Assembly: GCA_964035545.1 (NCBI GenBank)
Contig: OZ037766.1
Span: 29,104,173-29,164,172 of the forward strand
Length of the DNA: 60,000 nt
DNA from: Bugula neritina
Lineage: Eukaryota; Bryozoa; Gymnolaemata; Cheilostomatida; Bugulidae
Direction: 5' to 3'
Under the pieces are notes generated by a model, which was not told the DNA's origin, did not search any database, and saw nothing but the letters and a program-made list of their open reading frames with translations. The position numbers and the translations under genes were made by a program. Positions 1 to 13,600 of this stretch are shown here, in pieces (the stretch's first letter is position 1; each line of letters opens with the position of its first letter).

Positions 1-16
1 AACACATTAGCCTGAC

Positions 17-2400
17 CTGATTTTGTAGAAGCATGATTGCCAAATCTAGACCTATGCTGAGGTTGATCTGTGGATGCGTCAAAGTTGGAGTACGCCTCCC
101 AAGTGACAGGGTTATGGGTAGAAACTATGTGCCACCACCAAGGGAAACAGATACATGTTAGCAACAGACAAACTTCGTGCAGCAGTAGAGACATATAGAT
201 ACAGTGCACAAAGGAGAGACATGCAGTGGTAAGTAGAAACCCTTATTAGAGCATCCCATTGGCTGAGCTACACAGAGGCATGATTTTATTTGGTAAGAAT
301 ATAACCACTTCATCGCCATAGTAGGCTATACAGACATTACAAAAGGTGTAGCTTGGCATTTCAGTATTTGTACAGTAGAAGAAATAAGCAGACAAAACAT
401 TTTTAATGCAAAATGTACAAAGATAACTATTATATGGGCTTACTGTATTACCAAACGAGCAACATGCAGAAATAACAGTATGGAAATTGTTCCTCTACGC
501 ATAGCATTTGTTATATAGTTCTAACATGCATTGTGCATAAGTCAGGTAGTTTTAGAAAAGACTGCATATAAAAAAGCAAACATGCTTGAGTAATGAGTGT
601 TAGAGTGTAAGCTCATCAGACAAGCAGCAGCACACAGCAACTCATGCTGACAGAGAACTAACACCCTCAGTCTAGTCTACAAGAGAATCCTAGAGCTGCT
701 ACTACCTTGCTGTGAAGACCGAGCCCCATGGCCTCGAGATTTGAGAGGAATGTCAACATCATCCAATGAGAGACCTGCTATGTTTTGATGAGAATTTGTC
801 CAATGAAGAGGGTCGTAAGAGTGTGCTGATGGTGGAGATTTAAGGAAGGTGATGAGATTAGTATGAAGAGTAGAAAAGTTATGAGCTTAGACGTAGAATA
901 AGATAAGATAGGTGTCTTAATATTGTTTAGTCACTAAGGTAATGTAACCTTATGATTTATAAAATTTATCTTTGCAAAAAGGAAGTTAATATTTTGATTT
1001 ATCTACTATTTTTATATAAAGTTATGAGTTATCAGTAAGATTATGATGCATAGAATGATTATCTGATAAAAAGGTAGACTATTATATGATTGTGAATTTT
1101 AAAGGAGACAGGTAAGAGATGACAGCACCTACATAAACTAAATCTAATACTAAATTTAGCCAGAGATAGCGTAGTGTTGAGTTACCAGGATGAATGTCAA
1201 AGCATTTGATGGTTGAACATGGTACAACTGGGACGCCTTCACCTGTTAGTGGATTTCGATATTCTGCATAGTAAAGAAGAAACTGAGTTTTTTGTATCAC
1301 TTCTAACAAATTTACAACAAGAGGCAAACTTATAGATATAATTAATTTATTTTTTCTTCCCATATAACTTTTAAGCAATATATAGAGCTTTATGGCCATA
1401 GTGAACTTATAGACCCATATATGCTTAAAACATGCCCTTGTAAATTAAGATAAGTTATGATACTAGAAACAGCAAATTCAAAAAATTTTCAGTTCCGAAA
1501 TTACCTTTTGCATCCAACTCTGGCAAACTAGTGCTGCTAGTTACCGTGTCAGGGCCAGGAGATGGTGCAAGTGGTAGGATGCTGTCTTTAGTACGAGGAT
1601 GAGGAGACAACTGCGGGTGAGGTGAAGGTGACATTGGTATTATACATTCTGGTGGCTGGTAGTTATTAGTGCTAGAACTAGGAAGGTTTTTAGAGGAGAG
1701 AGGGCAGGTTGGTAGTATGCCCAGATCTGGTGTGTAGTTTTTGTGGAGCACAGGCTGAGGTGAAGGAGAAGGAGGAAGAAAAGGAGATGACCATGTGATG
1801 GGGCTTTCTCTTACAGCAAGACAGTTGTTAGTAGCTACTGTTTGGGAATACACACTAGTGTCTGTGTCTACTAGAGAAGAAATGAATATGTGCAAACACA
1901 TTAGGATAATCTCAACATGCATGAAATTATTAGCTCAATCTTTCATCAGCTATTTGTTTTTAACGAAATTGTAGACACGGAAGCATTTGCTACTGTCTAA
2001 TGTTGTAGAAAAGGAGTGAAATCTACAAAAATTACAGTCAACTCTTCCGCTATCAAACACAACGCGTTAACTGCAAGTTGCTGCTATCAGTGGTGAAACT
2101 CATTAGTTACAGAAAGTAACAATTTTTATATATCTAAAATATTCTACGTGTTAGAGAGTATTGGTTGATAGGGGGTTGAATATTAGTGAGACTGAGAAAG
2201 CAGCTAGGTTAGTGATCACTCATCACCACAGATCACTGCCAGCCGACCTTTAGCGTGAGGGTTCTGAGTTTTGACGCCGTCGTCCGCAAGGACACTTTTC
2301 CTGGTGAGACCAGCTGCCATGGACAACTCATAAGAGTGGGAAGCAGGCGAGGAACGATTACCTGGTTTAGCTGACCAAGTGACCGGATTGTATTGGTCAA
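17..2400 (-). repeat. Block of phase 1-1 exons repeating an NPxTW/NPxTGxG motif in the Jupiter-like gene
   Basis: Five consecutive exons (2248-2400, 1505-1870, 1186-1263, 706-825, 17-124) all begin and end in phase 1, so each can be duplicated or skipped without breaking the frame. Each carries a related motif: YNPVTWSAKPGN, ESPITWSSP, YRNPLTGEGVP, YDPLHWTN and HNPVTWEAY. The largest (1505-1870) is Pro/Ser-rich and probably disordered. The motif similarity and phases are direct observations; origin by exon duplication is inference. Confidence 0.65.
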
Positions 2401-5400
2401 CTACAAAACCAACAGCAATGCTGACAACAGCCTACCGTGAGATCACTTGATGGTGATCAGTGGAACCATCTTCAGAGAAACTAGCTGTGTGTGCCATACA
2501 CCAGACACATCAACATCAACACAAGAGTTTCAACATATCTAACAACTCAAGCATTCAAACAGCGTTAGAAGCAAGAAACTGTAGCATTAACTGTGACCAG
2601 AGCAGCAAGAATACAGCAACCAGGTTGACCTAGAAACGTTAAAATGGTGTGAGTTCAGGAAGCTGATTATATTCTACTAGAAATACCAACACCACCAAAG
2701 AGCTACAGTAACAGCTACTATTAACTACAATAACCAGATTGTTTACTTGGCAAACACAAAAGTAGAAACCCATATGATCAAAAAATTGCAGGAGAAGGAC
2801 GAGTTATAGTTAGTCTTTTAGGAGAGGACAGCTAAAAGCTTTTACATAGATGGAAAGCACACGGTGAAGCAAGGAAACAGATCTGTGCAAAAGCAACTGT
2901 GCAAAAAGCATGACTCCGAATAAGCATTTCTCGACTGCGCATTTGAAATCTCACAGGAATGAGCCAAAAACATCGCCGTTATGCAGGCTGCAGTAATTAT
3001 GAATAGTTCTCTTGGGAATGAACAGCGCAGATTTGTCATAAGGATCCGCCCAACTATTTTCTTACCACAGCATATGAGTGTTAACGCAGTATTCACCATT
3101 GCGACAGCTAATGTTACCCTAGCCTAATAAAATTGCTGAATATTATAAACTGCCACACAAACCTTTGCCTTTGACTTTGCTTCCATTGCCAGTGGGCATT
3201 GCGGATTCACCAAACAGATTATTGAAAGAGTTGGCAGCTTTGTTAGGGTTCTACAAATAGAGTAAACCAAAAGCTATTGAAACGTCTTGTCTAGTCTTAT
3301 AACTCCAATGGCCTTACATCTCACCTAGAATACTTCTATAGAATCTAAGCATCACCTCTCAGCACTGTCATATAGAATGTATATACATGTATGTGCAGAC
3401 AACTAGAGAACAAAGGAAGGACAAACATGTCTTCTATTGGAGGGAAAGCTATGCACTTTCTGGCCATGTTGTGAAATTAATCAATAAATTAGCTAGAGAT
3501 TCTTCACATAATTTAATATTTTTAATTGCATGAAGATAAGAAGATTTATTTTCAGATTTTCTATGAGCAATGTATTGATTGCAGACATGAAACTCTCGAA
3601 TCAATAACTGTTTGTCTGCCCTACATATTTCATAGTTAGCAGTTACTTTACATGATTGAGCTGAACATATGCATGTCCAGTTTCAGACCTACTAACATAT
3701 TATGCATCTCACTAGTTGCAAGACAACATAATACACTGTAGTCTGACTGAATACAAGAGTCGATTAGCATTACAACATTTCACAGGCCTAACACACTTTA
3801 GCAAAATTTTCACTAAATTTGCCATGACTAGAGTGAGGATATCTCTCCTTTGACTGCAAAATACAAAGAGAATTACTTGCAATTTCAATTAAATAAACCT
3901 GGGTTTAGTCAAGAGGGAATTGCATTAAACTTCATTAAAATTGATTGAAAACAAACATTCAAACAAACCAGTGATTGTATGGCACAGCTGTAATTAAGCT
4001 GATGGCATAAGGTTTCTCTCCCCTCATACAACCTGAGCAAAAATTGCAGAACACAACACTCAAGTTGTTTGACTTGTTTGCCTAAAAACTAGCTGCTTTT
4101 TACACAAAATTGATTCACACCAGCTTCAAAAGTAATTTATTAGATATTCCATAAGCTTGCTCTATGCACACAATTCAAACCTGTTTCATATGTAAATTAA
4201 TGATGATACTAGATAGCATGACTACAGTTGATAGGTCTTAACCCTAAAGACAACAGATGGTATCATATGGTGTCTGTCAACATTGCATGTCCCACTGAAT
4301 TATTAAATCAATACCAATGGCCTAATATATAACTTTCTTTCTACCATTACTCAGCTATACTCAAACCAGTTTCTCCTAAAAGCCGCTTCATTTTTCAACA
4401 TAGTATGTATATGGAATGCACTTGGAGTATCCTCTTTTTTAGCTTTTTTCATCAAAATTAATAACAATGTATGCGCGATAGTTACTTGTTCCATACGTTC
4501 TTCGTTGATTCTCAAATTTAAACCCTAATTAAGCCCACGTAAACTGTATGATTCTTTGTGTAGGGAAATGGCTGGCAACCTAAAAGTAAAACTCACATTT
4601 GCCTGCCTTTGCTGAGGAGTTTGGTAGTCACTTCCTACAGTCTGGAACTCCTGAACTGGTTTATTAGATTTGGGCACCACCACATCCTGCCCGTCTCCGG
4701 TGGCAAATGGCGCCATAGTGCCATGGTTTCTGTGTTGAGACATGACAATTTGTCAAACAACCATTATAAGGTGACTGTATAGTAACTCACTATGAGTTGC
4801 AGTTGAACTAATTTTATCTCAATTGCAACACTGCATACTGAACAATGCGTGACTCTGCGTTATACAATTATAATTGTGCTATTTTAAGAATTACAAGGCA
4901 CAACGCAACTATTAAACCCATAAGGCAAAATTTAATTGTATTTATATACCAATATTATAATATTTCAAGGAACAAGCAAACTTGTTCACAATCTAAAATC
5001 TGAATACCAAGAGTTTAATTTCTGCATCATCAAAAAGCAAACTCTGTACTGCACCAAATGCAAATCTAGTTACACTAACATTAACATCAAGTATACCGAA
5101 TTCGATTGGCTTCCTGTCGTTTGTATGGAGATTCAAAGTCGTTACCAACAACTTGCTGCTGGTGGGCGGGCCTGTCTATGTTAGATGTACTAATCAAACT
5201 GTCAGTCACAGCAAATGGTGCACTCTCTCCATGGTTCCTGTAACAAGCGGATATATGAGTAGCTCTTCAGCTATAGAAACATATTCAACATCAACTCACA
5301 ACTTTAACAACCATGCAGTGGACTTAGCCTTCAATCTCCTGTCACTGGTTTCTACAATGTAACCATATGTTCCGAATTTCATTAAAATAACTGTGATTAA

Positions 5401-8400
5401 ATGGCATATATAGAAGCCTTGCATCACCTTAAAATTTAAATGAAATGTTGTTGTGACTGGCAACAATGTGATTTATGTTATTGCCTAGTTACAATACTAT
5501 ATAAGCTGCCACATTATACACCCTATTTAGTTTATACCATCATATGCTACAGCTATGGAAAATTGTGAAGGCAAACATAATTACTCAAATCATACATTGC
5601 AGTCCCAGCAAAAAGTTTTAAAATAAATTTAACTTCAAGTTAAACAAAGTTCAGCTCACCGACGCTGGTTAGCTGCATAGCTAGTTCGGTTATTCTGGAA
5701 GTTATTGCTTACATCACCACCACCGGCCTCTGCTCCCTACAAAATCGTTTCACTATATGCATATGTGTGTGTGTACATAATAATATATAATATAATCATA
5801 TATAATATTATATTTCACACACATAAATCAACTCACAATCAAGGTCTTTAAATAATGCTGCCGATACCAATGAATTGATGACTTAGTAATAGAACATAAA
5901 ACCTAAGCATGTGCAATGCAAGGTGGCTGCTTACAGCAGACTGCCATTGGGATTGGTGCATAATAAAATCCATCAATATTCTTACTACCTCAGTTACTTT
6001 GAATGAAAATAACACGTCAACTACAGTTATTGAATAGTTTCTTTACAAAAGAAATTGAAATAACAATGGAAACTGATGTGCAGTTTGTTTGTTAGAATAA
6101 TATTGTAAACAATTTAAACGCCTATAAGCACTTGCTTAGTCATAATGAAGTTAAAACTGCTATACTGGGTGAGCTACTTCAAATCTAGCAATGCAAATAC
6201 TTTCAATGCCAAACACTATCGAAGTATTAGTCTAACCGTATTACTTAGGGCTATGAGGTTTCCTTGAAGCTTGGCAAGTCTTGTTTCTTTTATGTTGGCT
6301 TGCAAAGTGTTGCTATGGCACATAAATTTTGGAATTGTCACACACTACTTAGACTTCATAAAACCTAGTTGATTAGTTGTTATGTTGCAGTCAGTCAAGC
6401 AAAAAGGATAAATAGTTTCACTAAACTAAATGGGTCCATGGAAACTAAAATCTGTATAAGGGGCCGTGTGGTAGCTGAGGAATAAAACTATTGACCATAG
6501 AGTATGTATGCATGCCTGAAGTACTACAAAAATTATTTTTCTATATTGTGAAGCTCTTCAAATGAATTGTATCTTTTCCATATACAACTCACAAGCAGCT
6601 TGTGCAAACTGCACTAAAAAAGAACACTGTGTAACAACTGAGGGCTCATCTACATAAGATAGATATCACATCTACTAGAAATATCAAAACCTCCTGAAGA
6701 CAGCTTGATGGCTAGCCATAAAGTGAAAAATATTCTAATAATTTGTAATAAATGCTGAACTTAAGTAAACAAGATAACACTAATGGTTATCATAAAACAA
6801 CGCAAACATACACTGTTCGAGTTATAGCCTGATTCTAAGTACCAGGAATACAATGGGTTGTAATAAAAAACTCATTTCTTTGCAAGGGTCTCATACTAGT
6901 ATAAGTTTATCAACAGACCATACGGACTATCGCACAATAAGCAATATAACATAAGTGATTAAATAATCACTCTTGGGAAGATGGCCTACATCCCATATAT
7001 AGTATGCACATTGTTATCAGAATAATACCCTGGCTATGCTGTTCATAACAGCAGCTGTCTCCTCTTGGTTTCTCTGCACTTTTTCTCTTTCAGCTTCTTG
7101 TTGATAGTGGCCAAAAATATTAGATGAACCGCCACCAGGAGCTTGCAGAACTCTACAGTGAATCACCAGTTATAATTTAGCTTAACAAAAAAGGCAAATA
7201 GTATCACATATCCATTAATAAGAATCTTAAGCTCTGAATAATTACCATTACTGAAGTTTCAGTGGTTTTTACTGAGAATGTTTATACTGAGCTTAAGCTT
7301 ATAGGAAACCAAATTATAAGCAATATAAACACAATGTATATTGTATTTATAATATTTTTTTCCAAAAGTATTAGCAGTATAGTAACAGATTCCAAGCAAA
7401 TGAATTTATCATCAATATGAACATTAGCAAAGTTCTCTAACTAAGGAACATGTTCAATTATTCAAATGTTTGATGCTAATGTGCAAGTTACAATTTGATT
7501 TCCTGTGTAGTAAGTAGTGTATAATAAACTTAAAGTAACACTCAGACTATACACTCATTGTTAAATAAAAATCAACAGTAACTGTAAGTCTCTAAACAAA
7601 ATGATGATTAAAAAGACTAACTGAAATAGCAAGCCTAACTGGCAACAACAACAGCAAGTAAAACTCAATAACTACAATTTTCACTGAAAACTCAATAACC
7701 ACAAGTGACATATGCACTTAAATTTAAATTGTAATAATAACACACTTATAGTTACACTTCTAATTTCACTTACAACTTGCGAGTTACACTTAAAAATCCA
7801 TAAAATAACTATTATTCTAATAGCTATAATAACTATTACTCATTCTACTAGTACTAGTATTAGTAATAACGTCAGTATAAACCAATAGCCAGAATGAGTT
7901 TATGCTTGTGGTTTTCCTGAGCTTATAATTTAATACTAAGTCTAAAAGTAATAATAAATATTATATATATCATATAATTATATGTAATACTTATACTAGT
8001 AGTAGTAGTAATACTAATAGTAATAGTAAAACTAAATGCAATTGCCAGTGCAAGTCACAAGTGCCAGTGGTGAAATAAGATATTTACTTTTAGAGTTAAT
8101 TGGGAATTCACTTTTAGTGAGTGTGACACTCTGACAGTCACACTCGCTGTGAGTCAGAGTCAGAGTGAGAGTGTGACACTGATGACTGACAGTCATCGTG
8201 ACCGTCAGCTCGAATGTCATTGTAAGTATGAATGAGAGACTAACAAAAGGAGTTGCAATCATACTAAATGTCAGGCATCATAATTATTATCATGATTATC
8301 ATTATGATCATGAATAATATTTTGGCTCTCGAATTCCTTTTCGTTTTGAAAAAGTTTTTCATTTTGATAATATTATTAATTACCTGGAAGACGACTTTGC

Positions 8401-8436
8401 TGACGATAATCCTTGATAAAATCCTGTGGAAGTCAT
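17..8436 (-). CDS. Jupiter/JPT (HN1)-like microtubule-associated protein, 5' part, 10 exons, continues past left edge
   Basis: Exons on the minus strand, in transcript order: 8384-8436, 7029-7152, 5660-5736, 4597-4729, 3163-3250, 2248-2400, 1505-1870, 1186-1263, 706-825 and 17-124. Every junction keeps the frame and every intron is GT-AG. The start is the ATG at 8436; exon 1 encodes 17 residues ending KSSS and its last codon is split (AG|A = Arg). Exon 2 then reads VLQAPGGGSSNIFG, which matches the family hallmark RVLRPPGGGSSNIFG of Jupiter/JPT1/JPT2. Exon 5 has a second NNLFG motif, and exon 8 has NPLTGEG, a motif I also know from Drosophila Jupiter. Known members are small microtubule-associated or cytosolic proteins; the role here is inferred. 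The resolved part already encodes about 433 residues against roughly 150-200 in vertebrate members, and no stop is reached. The family call is strong. The far 3' end is not visible. Confidence 0.82.
125..8383 (-). other. Introns of the Jupiter-like gene
   Basis: The introns are 0.23-1.9 kb long and AT-rich. I saw no further coding exon with good splice sites in them, although short skipped exons cannot be excluded. The first intron contains, near 8110-8210, a patch of short inverted and direct GTGTGACACT/CAGTCA-type words that forms an imperfect palindrome. ORFs in these introns (for example 2842-3099 minus and 4936-5362 plus) lack splice context and are treated as chance. Confidence 0.5.
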
Positions 8437-10682
8437 TTTATTTTAGTAAGTGACTGTGCAGGTTGTTGTTTGATAATTGTAAAATAAGTTATACAGTTAC
8501 TATTCGACTTGGTGTCAATAACTGTAAGACTAAAAAATATAACGTGATTGTCAAATGGAGCCGTTAAGGTGAATGCCAATGTGGGCGAAGGATGTAAGCT
8601 GTTGTCTGCTTCTAAGTAAAAAGTTCTTTGAATTGAAATTGACCAATGGTTGGCATCAGTAATTTGTTTGGTTCACATAAAGATAAAATTATTTTTTTAA
8701 ATTATTACCAATTATTGTTTTTATTATTATAAATTGTAATATTTTTTAAAAGTGTTTCAAGTAATTTTTCATACGTGCATGGTAATGTCATGACAACAGC
8801 TTGACATTTTAAGTGAGCTGATAACTCTCTTGAAACTAGTAGCATTCTTCATTTAGCCACTTTTAGCAGGTTTGTAACGTAATTGGACCGAAGTAACCAT
8901 TAGTTGACCAATCAAAAGCCAAACCGCACCCAAAAGTGCGTTTTGACAACTTCAGCAAAAGCGATCACGTTTTGTAAATAAACAACTGGTTGTTGCTTTC
9001 AGTAGAATTCTAATAATTAATTAAAAACTTAATCTTATTGTAAACTGCTCTGTAAATTTAAGGTAAGACAGTAGTTTCTAGTAGTATTTATTCTATAGTC
9101 ATAGTGATAATCTAAGTCGTTAACTGGAAATCTTGCCATTCTTAGTTTTAGCGGATGTACTGATAGTGATATGATTATCAGATTGTCATTGAGTTTGACT
9201 TTGAGATTATGATTAAGTTTAACTTAAAGTTATGCGGTAGCCTACGGCTACAGTATAACTTAAACTATCAGTATGAGTATCAGTATAACATTGACTATGA
9301 GTTTGCGTTTTAAAGTTTTACTTTAACTTAAGCTTGCGCCATTTATATTTTTTTAATTTAATAAAAGTCATTACTATTGATTACTGTTACTGTTAGTTAA
9401 CCAATACACTACAGATTACAGCATTATCTTCTATTAGCATTGGTATTTTCTGTAATTTGAAAAACAATGCTAATAGCTAATAGGTATAACAGTGATTATT
9501 TTTATCATAATAAAAGAAAAATGTATATAAACTCACTTACTATTACACTTATAGTTTGAAGTTCAATGAACACGTAGCATTCATTACAACAAAAAATGTA
9601 TGATTCAAATTGTGGTAAGCTCAATCTATAGTTAACTTTTTGTATGCGAGAAACAGTTATTGGCTATGAGTAGATACAATTTGTGATTGTCATTTTGTTT
9701 AATGAAATTGCTGGTTGTAGCCTAAATACTGCAATCTTAAAAACATCCTTTTTAAGTAATGGCTGTGTTATTCAGTCGGTTTTTCTATAGAAAATTGTTC
9801 AATAAACTCACTGACTTATTAAGCAAACATTTAATTTAAAAACAAATAACTTACTACAATTTTTAGCTCAACTTTCAAAGCTTTTCTAAGTTATGCTGAA
9901 AAGTTATTTTTGCATGATTATAAATGTCCTTACTGCTGTGCTGGGAATATCATAAGAGGCTATTTGTGCATCTTGTTACAGTTATGGCTGAAATGTCAAA
10001 AAGATAATGCTGTGGTTGCTGACTGCATGATTTTTATCATTTACTTAGTACAGTTGGCTAAACATTTATTTCTCTCGATTTACTGCTGTGTTATTAAAAA
10101 GTGAATGGTAAATACTGCTTGTATTTTGTACCTTTTGTTAAACAAACATGGCCTAATATGTCCACTCAGGGTCATGTTATTGCTTAGATGCATTTACTTC
10201 ATTAATTAAATTGTTACTAAAATTTCTTGAAGCAGTAACGTGTAACTGTAGTTACCAGTGTATGTCTATAGATGCATCATCAGATGCTAATATTTATGTA
10301 GAACGCGTCATGGAGTTTACCTGTTCATCTACAGCATAATTATGTCTTAGGTGGATGACTTGATAAGTGACATGTAAATTATCTAATTGTACTTCACCTC
10401 TAGGTTATGCAACTCTTGCCATCATTGCTCTTCTCCACTTAACAGTTAGCAGCTCCAAGTGCTTCATAGCATTAAGAAAATGAATTTATACTTGCAAATT
10501 CTGTTGAAAAAAAATTCATGAGTTTACATTCAACACATTTCACAGATTGAATTTGCTAGTTTGATTTGTGTTATTTGGTTTTGTAATTATTTTTAATGTT
10601 ATGTATTTATAAGAGTGTCAACAAGTTTGTCTTAGATAGTACAGTTTCCTTACTACAATATGTTTGATCTGTATAGTTGAGG
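8437..10682. other. Intergenic region between two divergent genes
   Basis: About 2.2 kb separates the Jupiter-like start codon (minus) from the filamin start codon (plus), so the genes are head to head and promoters for both should lie here. No convincing TATA box was found next to either start. Around 9160-9310 there are degenerate short words (variants of AGTATGA and GATTATCA) and an imperfect hairpin centred on GTAGCCTACGGCTAC near 9236-9250. The plus ORF at 9910-10104 has no recognisable product. Confidence 0.45.
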
Positions 10683-13600
10683 ATGGCTGAGGAAGAGCCC
10701 CTTCCTTCTCCACCACTTCTGCAAGATAAATGGGTGACAATCCAGAAAAATACTTTCACAAACTTTGTGAATCAGCAGCTTAGAGAAACGGAACATGAAA
10801 TTGAAGAACTTTACAGTAAGTATTGCTATTGCCTACTACTAGACCTGTCTTTCCCAGGCAATTGGGGAGGAGAGGGTAATTGCTAGGACATTTGTTTGGT
10901 TAGGGAATATTTTAAGAAAAAAAATTAAATTTGATCGTTCACATTTTTGCAGGATTTTATAAGGTTATATTTAGTATCCCTCATTTCTGGTCTATGCTTT
11001 TTCTACTTTACGACATTTCAAATAAATGCATTTATTCTATCCGTCGTTTCTCAAGATATCAAGTTAATCATATGCTTCTATTTGTTTCAATATATATGCC
11101 TAATCACCTGGCTCTTGTATAAACACAGTTGTGCAATGCCAACTTTTCAGCTCAGTGCTTACCTAAAGTTTATAGCTTATTCTGTCATAGTCAACGGTTG
11201 AGCACAGTTTCCTTGTCATGAGTGAAATTGAAGTGTCACTGGAACTAATGAGAGTCACGCAATCTGATCAACTAGTTCAGTATTAGTAACAAAATCATTG
11301 TTTGTGTTTTATCCTATAGCATGGTAGACCAAGCACTACCTGCAATCTAGAGAAAGTTTGGTACACTGGAGAGGATAAACTATCCTTTTCTAGAATATGT
11401 CTGGAAAGTACACTTTCTATGATATTTTTTAGTTTATATAGCATATGATAATTTATCTTGTTTTAGCTGAGCTATCAGATGGCGTGAAGTTGTGTGCACT
11501 TGTTGCTGCACTACAAGGAAAACCAGGAATTCGTGGTATGAAACCTAACCCAAAAAATAGACATCAAATGATTGAAAATGTGACTTTAGCTTTGCAAGCT
11601 GCGAAACAAGACAAACTAAAGATTGTGAATATTGGTAGGTCCTAGTGCCTCGTTATGTTCACAGATGTGGTTTCTGCTAGCCTATTGGTATATTGTTGTC
11701 AATCATATATATAGTAGCGTATGGTGTAAATAGTATCACCAGATCTTTCTGAAGCACTGTCCAGGCGTACAACTAAACTGTTATGTAATTACAAATAGTT
11801 ACTAAATATATAAAATATAAAAATAATATGTTTAGCAATTTAGTAAAGCTCTGTATTGGCGATTGGTTTCCAATACAGAGCTTTACTATGTCACATAATA
11901 TACTTAGTTCGTAATTCAATCTGGAAACTCTACACTCTCTCTACTTATTATTACTAATCAACAGCCTAAATGTTGTTTGCTTTAGATATTATTCACAATA
12001 GCCTGTCTTTTTTATATGAGCTTGCTATTGTTATCAAATACTTTACATTGTTGCGGCTGCAAGCAATACCTGCGTTATACTCACCATGTGTGGGTGACTT
12101 TGTGTATGCATTGGGTAACTAAAAATGTTTGTCCTTTTTAGGCGCTGAAGATATTGTAAATGGGAATGGAAAGCTGATTCTTGGCTTAATTTGGAGTTAT
12201 ATTCTCCGTTACCAGCTTGGGAAAACTGAGGTCAGTTGCACTTCCCCATTAATTTCTATCTCTGAAATATATCTGAGGCCCCCCCCCCCTTCCCACACTA
12301 CTTCAGTTTTCTGGTTTGATAGCACTTTATGTAACCTTAAATCCTACCTAGCCAGCTAAGTAGTGAAAGTGAAAAACTAAGGCTAAAATTAATGCTTTGA
12401 CCTTGAAATTGACATCAGATAGTTGCACACTGCACTTCATCAAGGTTCTGGCACCGATGGTTTTTATTTCTAGTAAACAACACTGGGACCACTCTACTCA
12501 CACATCCGTCATTCATTAGCTAACTTGTAGTGATGTGTAAATATCTCGTCAGAAGCATGACATGCTATGCTCGCTCTGTAGTATGATATGTTACTCTGTA
12601 GTATGATATGTTACTCTGTAGTATGATATGTTACCCTGTAGTATGATATGTTACTCTGTAGTATGATATGTTACTCTGTAGTATGATATGTTACTCTGTA
12701 GTATGATATGTTACTCTGTAGTATGATATGTTACTCTGCAGTATGTTGTGTTACTCTCATTGTAGATTCCACCTAAACAGCTGATGCTAGCATGGATTAA
12801 TGCTGTGATACCCGAGTGTAACATTACTAACTTCACAACTAACTGGAACAATGGCAGAGCCCTTCAGTAAGTAAACAGTTGACCTGGCAATATCTCAGTC
12901 TATACCGAGTTCTCTGTACCAACCCAACCTTCAGGCATTCAGCATGTGGCGTTTTCCTGGCAAATGATTGGATTTTATTTTATTACTATGTCCTAATCAT
13001 TCATGTGTAAGATACGCAGATTTTAGTCGAAATTCTTAGTTTTCAATTATAGTATGTATTTAAGCCTATACTAATTTGTCGACTGTCTTGTGTAGTTATT
13101 TGATAATATTTTATGTAGTGCACTCATTGATTACTGCGAACCTGGTCTGTCACCCAACTGGCGGAAGATGTCAACATCTGACAAGTGAGTCTTTCAGTTC
13201 ACTAAACTGTGTATAGAGGTTTTATTTCTCATAACAGAATGACTTCATGTCACTCGATGGGATGTTATTTGCAAGTTAATAACTTTTGTATTTCAACACC
13301 TATTTTTTAGAAAAAAAATCATATTAAATAAAGTTCTTTAAAGCATCAACCGTAAATTTATCTCCACACTAATATGTTTCGTGCATTTAAATAAATTCTT
13401 GTAAAATATTTTCAAAGCTTTTTAGGTTTTTGTTTTTTATATTTTAAAACTACAAACGATAAAACATGCAATTTTGTAATTATTCTATAATTGTTATAAA
13501 TCTTTAATGGATTTTTTCCTCTTGAATTAATTTGTATCCAAATACAATTCACTTAACAGTGTTGTATTATTAGACAAGGTAACTGTGAGACAGCAATGAG

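Noticed and set aside
2842-3099. Minus ORF of 85 codons in the Jupiter-like gene region
   Set aside because: Lies in an intron between two well-phased exons, with no splice sites fitting the chain.
8268-8453. Plus-strand ORF (61 codons)
   Set aside because: It is the shadow of the first exon of the Jupiter-like gene on the minus strand; hydrophobic low-complexity content.
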